Positions 5,297 through 7,049 of a stretch of DNA of 7,049 nucleotides are shown one piece after another. Position 1 is the first letter of the stretch. Each line of letters starts with the position of its first letter. Source of the stretch: CAKVOD01 sp964489405. Lineage in GTDB: Bacteria > Bacillota > Clostridia > Christensenellales > UBA1242. Position numbers and translations under genes: made by a program. The stretch lies in the NCBI GenBank assembly GCA_964489405.1, contig CAZAYL010000039.1, positions 1 through 7,049 on the forward strand. Direction: 5' to 3'. Under the pieces are notes generated by a model. It did no database searches. It saw only the letters and a list, made by a program, of their open reading frames with translations, and was not told the DNA's origin.

Positions 5297-5547
5297 TTTT
5301 TAGTTCAGTATAAAAATCAAATTGTGGTATCAAATAGTAGAAGAATGGTTGATGATAGTGATTTGATTATTTGTTATGTGGATATGAATGAATATAGAAG
5401 CGGAGCAAAACGAGCAATAAAATATGCAGTCAAACAAAACAAACCTGTTATAAACATTTTTAGAGAGCAAGATAAACCATTTATGGTATGACAAGTGAAG
5501 AAATTGATAAAAAATGGGAAAAGATTAAAAGGAAATTGGATAATTAA
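5297..5547 (+). pseudogene. YpsA/DUF1273-type SLOG domain protein, C-terminal fragment with frameshift
   Basis: The frame opens after a TAG at 5294-5296 with no start codon, then reads SNSRRMVDDSDLIICYV, RSGAKRAIKYAVKQNK and PVINIF. This is the end of the YpsA/DUF1273 SLOG Rossmann fold, whose usual form is R-x-x-x-MVD-x-SD-(L/Y)-(V/I), a Gly-rich turn and a closing K-x-VINI strand. The frame hits TGA at 5489-5491, but the overlapping -1 frame (from 5482) continues YGMTSEEIDKKWEKI to a TAA at 5545-5547. Adding one base to the TTT at 5480-5482 restores a single product. The N-terminal nucleotide-binding half is gone. SLOG proteins bind nucleotide-derived ligands and often occur in defence loci. 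Here it appears to be dead. Confidence 0.6.
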
Positions 5548-5565
5548 ATAAATTTATGTTATAAT
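5536..5565 (+). promoter_or_regulatory. Predicted promoter of the HhH-GPD glycosylase gene
   Basis: TTGGAT (5536-5541), an 18-bp spacer and a perfect TATAAT (5560-5565) lie about 75 bp before the gene. The -35 overlaps the last codons of the SLOG fragment. Confidence 0.5.
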
Positions 5566-5641
5566 TTTATGTAATCCCAACGAATAAAGATATTAGAAAG
5601 AAATACAAAATAAATTTTCTTTATAAAGATTAGGAGATAGT

Positions 5642-6388
5642 ATGAAATATATTGAATTTGGTGAAATAATTAAAACAATGGAAGCAAATCATTATGATTA
5701 TAAAAAAAATAGCACTGTAAATGCTTTGAATGAAAGAAAAAATGGAAAGATTTATTCAATGCCAGAGCATATAAGCACAATGGTGTTTGCGCTTCTTTCA
5801 AATCAAAGACCTTGGAAACCTATTGCGGATAATCGAGAAAATATAAATAAGTTATTTCACAATTTTGATGTTGACTATATAAAAACGACCAATTATCAAG
5901 TTTTTGTTGACGGATTACTTGCTTTGTATTGTGGTAATAGGCAAATTCGTAAACAAATGCAATCATTAAAAGATAATATTGAAACCCTTGAACAAATTGA
6001 AAAAGATTATGGCAGTGTTGATAATTATTACAATAATACAAACATAAAAGAGTTGTTAAAATCATTAAGTAGTGGTAAATACAAATTAAAACAAATGGGT
6101 GTTCCGCTTGTTTCAGAATATTTGAAAGGTGTTGGCATGGACGTTATTAAACCAGATGTTCACGTGTGTAGAATACTTACAAGATTAGGTTATTCAAAAT
6201 CAAACAAGATTACAGATGATGAAGCCTTTGAAATTTGCTGTGACATTGCAAAAGAATATAAAATGACAAATGTTGAAGTTGATACAATTTTATGGCAATA
6301 TTGTGCAAATAATTATTTTGAAATTTGTTGCGATAAACCTAAATGTTCAAAATGTTTAGTTAAAAATTGTAAATCAAGACAAGCATAA
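5642..6388 (+). CDS. HhH-GPD base-excision DNA glycosylase, endonuclease III-like
   Basis: A 248-residue protein of the helix-hairpin-helix GPD superfamily, which flips and excises damaged or modified bases. An early segment, MVFALLSNQRPWKPI (47-61), corresponds to the LLS-x-Q helix of endonuclease III. The hairpin region runs LKQMGVPLVSEYLKGVG (149-165), and KPDVHVCRIL (170-179) carries the conserved catalytic Asp172. No lysine stands in the hairpin where bifunctional enzymes have the lyase Lys, so monofunctional glycosylase activity is inferred. The C-terminus has a cysteine cluster, Cys229/230-Cys235-Cys238-Cys243, like the [4Fe-4S] loop of Nth/MutY but with tighter spacing (x5, x2, x4 instead of x6, x2, x5). 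AGGAG (5632-5636) lies 5 nt before the ATG. It has its own promoter and terminators. Its setting among defence-like remnants suggests an accessory role. Confidence 0.7.
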   Translation: MKYIEFGEIIKTMEANHYDYKKNSTVNALNERKNGKIYSMPEHISTMVFALLSNQRPWKPIADNRENINKLFHNFDVDYIKTTNYQVFVDGLLALYCGNRQIRKQMQSLKDNIETLEQIEKDYGSVDNYYNNTNIKELLKSLSSGKYKLKQMGVPLVSEYLKGVGMDVIKPDVHVCRILTRLGYSKSNKITDDEAFEICCDIAKEYKMTNVEVDTILWQYCANNYFEICCDKPKCSKCLVKNCKSRQA

Positions 6389-6391
6389 AAT

Positions 6392-6427
6392 AAGCCGAGA
6401 GTTTTTACACCCCGGCTTGTTGTTTTT
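6392..6427 (+). terminator. Terminator of the glycosylase gene
   Basis: AAGCCG (6392-6397) pairs with CGGCTT (6413-6418), followed by GTTGTTTTT. It begins four bases after the glycosylase stop codon. Confidence 0.75.
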
Positions 6428-6457
6428 ATTTGTTTATTTTCTAAATACAATTGACTA

Positions 6458-6498
6458 TTTGTCGCAAAGATTGTGCAATTTTTGCGACAAAATTTTTT
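6458..6498 (+). terminator. Second, stronger hairpin terminator
   Basis: A perfect 11-bp stem, TTTGTCGCAAA (6458-6468) with TTTGCGACAAA (6481-6491), a 12-nt loop and a T6 run at 6493-6498. It reads on the plus strand, in tandem with the previous one. Confidence 0.75.
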
Positions 6499-6517
6499 AC
6501 TGGGTATGTAAGGTAAA

Positions 6518-6543
6518 AAAGAGTGCCATATAAAGCACTCTTT
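6518..6543 (-). terminator. Third hairpin terminator, best on the minus strand
   Basis: A perfect 9-bp stem, AAAGAGTGC (6518-6526) with GCACTCTTT (6535-6543) and an 8-nt loop. On the minus strand the stem runs directly into a U6 tract (6520-6515), so it would stop transcription coming from the stub gene at 6597. It may also serve as a weak plus-strand terminator. Confidence 0.65.
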
Positions 6544-6597
6544 ATCTTTTGTATTTTTCCAAGAAATTAAATCATTTAATATTTTTCTTTTTAGCAT
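6529..6597 (-). pseudogene. 5' stub of an AAA ATPase gene (DUF4143 type)
   Basis: The ATG at 6597 has a good ribosome binding site (GAGGT, 6608-6604, 6 nt away). The first 23 codons, MLKRKILNDLISWKNTKDKE then CFI, resemble the conserved start of DUF4143-type AAA ATPases (M-L-K-R-K-I-Y-x-x-L-x-x-W-K then a K-x-C-L-L-I-K-G-A-R-Q-x-G-K-T Walker A). The Walker A motif never arrives: the sequence turns into the hairpin at 6518-6543. The frame stays open to 6313, but that part crosses three terminators and the end of the glycosylase gene, so it is not native. An internal deletion that joined the gene start to its terminator would explain it. Confidence 0.45.
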
Positions 6598-6654
6598 ATT
6601 AGTACCTCACTTATGGTTATATACTACCACAAAAAAAGGTAAAAATCAAGCGTT

Positions 6655-6737
6655 TGCATATTTTTGGACACCGTTTTGTGTGTTTTGTGCATATTTTTGG
6701 ACACTAAAAATGGAATTTTATGCATATTTTTGGATGT
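6655..6737 (+). repeat. Three 17-bp direct repeats at exact 33-bp spacing
   Basis: TGCATATTTTTGGACAC occurs at 6655-6671 and 6688-6704 without change, and at 6721-6737 with the last bases altered (TGGATGT). The start-to-start distance is 33 bp both times, about three helical turns, so bound proteins would sit on one face of the DNA. The 16-bp spacers are unrelated to each other. They lie 250-330 bp upstream of the partial gene at 6986 and downstream of three terminators. An iteron set or operator array fits. A leftover IS21-type multiple end repeat is an alternative. Confidence 0.8.
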
Positions 6738-6741
6738 TGAG

Positions 6742-6762
6742 ATTGATTAAAGGTTAATCAAT
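6742..6762. promoter_or_regulatory. Perfect 9+9-bp palindrome
   Basis: ATTGATTAA (6742-6750) and TTAATCAAT (6754-6762) are perfect inverted arms around AGG. The size and symmetry suit a dimeric regulator's operator. It begins four bases after the third 17-bp repeat and touches the structured element that follows. Confidence 0.55.
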
Positions 6763-6842
6763 TATCCCCACCTAATGAAAATTTGTGGGCTTTTGACCAC
6801 TTTTTTCATTAAGCATCTAATTTTATATAGATTTGGGGATAA
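6762..6842 (+). other. Nested inverted repeats able to fold as a three-way junction
   Basis: Outer arms TTATCCCCA (6762-6770) and TGGGGATAA (6834-6842) are perfect over 9 bp. Inside are two side-by-side hairpins. The first has TAATGAAAA (6773-6781) with TTTTCATTA (6803-6811), topped by GTGG/CCAC (6785-6788, 6797-6800). The second has ATCTA (6815-6819) with TAGAT (6828-6832). Joints are short (2, 3 and 1 nt), so RNA or extruded DNA can form a compact three-way junction. The outer arms also differ by one base from the DnaA box TTATCCACA and are in inverted orientation. It may be a structured leader RNA, an origin element or a protein-binding site. Confidence 0.55.
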
Positions 6843-6880
6843 CCATTAAAACTTATTCAAAGTCCGTTTTTTATCCCATC

Positions 6881-6900
6881 ATATATATTAAAATATATAT
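6881..6900. other. AT-only palindrome in an AT-rich tract
   Basis: ATATATATT (6881-6889) and AATATATAT (6892-6900) flank AA; further A/T-rich sequence follows to about 6945. Just before it is TTATCCC (6871-6877), like the outer arm of the 6762 element. The tract would melt easily, as expected of an unwinding element, but AT richness is general in this half of the window. Confidence 0.4.
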
Positions 6901-6944
6901 TATTTAAGAAAACATAAAAATTTAATACAATTTTGAAAATTTTA

Positions 6945-6953
6945 TGGTATACT
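6945..6953 (+). promoter_or_regulatory. Extended -10 promoter of the right-edge gene
   Basis: TGGTATACT has a TG one base before TATACT (6948-6953), the extended -10 form that can work without a good -35; the 17-bp-distant hexamer (6925-6930) is poor. The predicted start near 6960 gives a short leader to the ATG at 6986 and would leave the structured element upstream of the transcript. Confidence 0.45.
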
Positions 6954-6985
6954 TAGTTTGGATTATTGTATTTAAGGAGTAAACA

Positions 6986-7049
6986 ATGGACAATAAGGTT
7001 GACATTAAAGAAAACTACATATATAGCATTGATGATAAGTTATTGGAAA
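6986..7049 (+). CDS. 5' end of an unidentified gene, cut by the window edge
   Basis: The gene starts MDNKVDIKENYIYSIDDKLL and runs off the window after 21 codons. AAGGAG (6974-6979) lies 6 nt before the ATG, so the start is convincing. The segment YIYSIDDKLLE resembles the N-terminus of certain restriction-modification DNA methyltransferases, where it precedes LLKD-x-TT-x-x-NIIWATD, but the diagnostic part lies outside the window. Given the repeats upstream, a replication-initiator or regulator gene is another possibility. Confidence 0.6.
   Translation, partial: MDNKVDIKENYIYSIDDKLLE

Noticed and set aside
4064..5491. TGA read as tryptophan (alternative genetic code) to extend the Fic and SLOG fragments
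   Set aside because: The main genes use TGG for tryptophan. Reading through the Fic TGA gives no family-like continuation, and the SLOG fragment is better explained by a one-base shift.
6313..6528. Downstream part of the minus-strand frame starting at 6597
   Set aside because: It passes through three terminator hairpins and into the 3' end of the glycosylase gene on the other strand; only the first 23 codons look like a real gene start.
6655..6737. CRISPR array
   Set aside because: The repeats are 17 bp with 16-bp spacers, only three copies, no cas genes and no leader. The dimensions are outside those of CRISPR arrays.

Overview
The window looks like chromosome of a low-GC, Gram-positive-type bacterium (Bacillota, possibly an uncultured clostridial or bacillus-like lineage). 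The grounds are purine-rich Shine-Dalgarno sites a few bases before most starts, consensus sigma-70/sigma-A promoters, intrinsic terminators, an IS150-type insertion sequence and a gpsA-pyk pair. The taxonomic placement is inference; there is no rRNA or other marker gene. Composition is patchy: a GC-rich, palindrome-dense left end (1-186), a moderately AT-rich housekeeping pair (about 1740-3840), and a very AT-rich right half (about 3900-7049) that reads like an accessory island.

Layout. Bases 1-191 hold a chain of inverted repeats ending in a terminator-like hairpin. Bases 192-1464 are an IS3-family (IS150-group) element on the minus strand, with orfA, a programmed -1 frameshift site and orfB with an intact DDE triad. 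Bases 1465-1737 carry a degenerate 87-bp tandem repeat, a bidirectional terminator and a solitary second copy of the IS end. That solitary end abuts the broken 3' end of pyk (minus strand): the pyruvate kinase ORF stops before the C-terminal domain, and a scrap of that domain is still readable in another frame. Upstream in the same operon, 21 bp away, is gpsA, with a good promoter.

The right half contains remnants and small genes typical of defence or toxin turnover: a Fic N-terminal fragment (minus); a strong promoter with an internal dyad driving a 30-codon ORF that overlaps a 179-codon protein resembling the N-lobe of HipA-like kinases; a frameshifted C-terminal piece of a YpsA/DUF1273-type SLOG protein; and an intact HhH-GPD (endonuclease III-like) DNA glycosylase with a C-terminal cysteine cluster. 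Three consecutive hairpin terminators follow, and then the 5' stub of what looks like a DUF4143-type AAA ATPase gene (minus).

The most unusual stretch is 6655-6985. It has three 17-bp direct repeats spaced exactly 33 bp apart, a 9+9-bp palindrome, and an 81-nt nested inverted-repeat element that can fold as a three-way junction, with outer arms one base away from a DnaA box. An AT-only palindrome, an extended -10 promoter and the first 21 codons of a gene that runs off the window follow. It could be an iteron-type replication origin, a cis-regulatory RNA, or an operator array for the partial gene. Sequence alone does not decide between these.
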